Position numbers and translations under genes: made by a program. DNA of 13,684 nt from Candidatus Muiribacterium halophilum (GTDB lineage Bacteria > Muiribacteriota > Muiribacteriia > Muiribacteriales > Muiribacteriaceae). The number at the start of each line of letters is the position of its first letter. Within the stretch, counting starts at the first letter, position 1. The notes under the pieces are model-generated. The model was not told the origin of the DNA. It was given only the letters and a program-made list of their open reading frames with translations, and made no database searches. Positions 13,627 to 13,684 of the stretch are shown one piece after another. Location: contig JALOAD010000072.1 in NCBI GenBank assembly GCA_023228995.1, positions 1-13,684 of the forward strand, written 5' to 3'.

Positions 13627-13684
13627 GCTTCTGTACTGTTTTTATACTATTTTTTAAATGCGAAAAGGGTACCGTTTCCGACAC

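Overview
The window is strongly AT-rich bacterial DNA that uses the standard code: TGA ends several genes and never interrupts one. A LexA repressor, class III nucleotide cyclase, ABC exporter, secreted proteins and a bacterial-type family B polymerase together suggest a low-GC, probably uncultured or candidate-phylum bacterium. I cannot name the lineage. No rRNA, tRNA, transposase or CRISPR array is visible.

Layout. Nearly everything from 1 to 12286 is on the minus strand. At the left edge is a truncated secreted protein gene (1-708). It is followed by about 600 bp of intergenic DNA holding a palindrome, a GC-rich hairpin and three 27-bp tandem repeats. Then come an asparagine-synthetase-like gene with no glutaminase nucleophile (1318-2661) and a coupled TPR-like gene (2649-3446). 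A G-poor octamer array (3503-3646) separates these from a tightly packed six-gene run read from 10729 down to 3669: RecA/RadA-like protein without a P-loop, small unknown protein, family B DNA polymerase, membrane class III adenylate cyclase, and NatA-like and NatB-like ABC exporter subunits. Upstream are a 314-bp regulatory gap, a secreted DnaJ-zinc-cluster protein (11044-11598) and lexA (11675-12286). On the plus strand is a DUF4160/DUF2442 pair (12583-13042). A second, longer octamer array (13309-13626) closes the window.

Central observation. The promoters of lexA and of the RecA-like/PolB operon share one architecture: a TTGAYT -35, a 17-bp spacer containing two direct CCGAA repeats 11 bp apart (read on the plus strand), and a TATAGT or TAAAAT -10. 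The repeat lies at the same distance from the -10 in both. LexA normally represses its own gene, so the simplest reading is that this is the organism's LexA box and that the polymerase operon belongs to the SOS regulon. The first three genes (degenerate recombinase-fold protein, small protein, polymerase with no recognisable proofreading motifs) would then resemble, by analogy only, the LexA-controlled ImuA-ImuB-DnaE2 mutagenesis cassette, but built on a B-family polymerase. This is the best candidate for an undescribed system here. A pair of mutually inverted 24-bp palindromes just upstream of the same promoter suggests a second layer of control.
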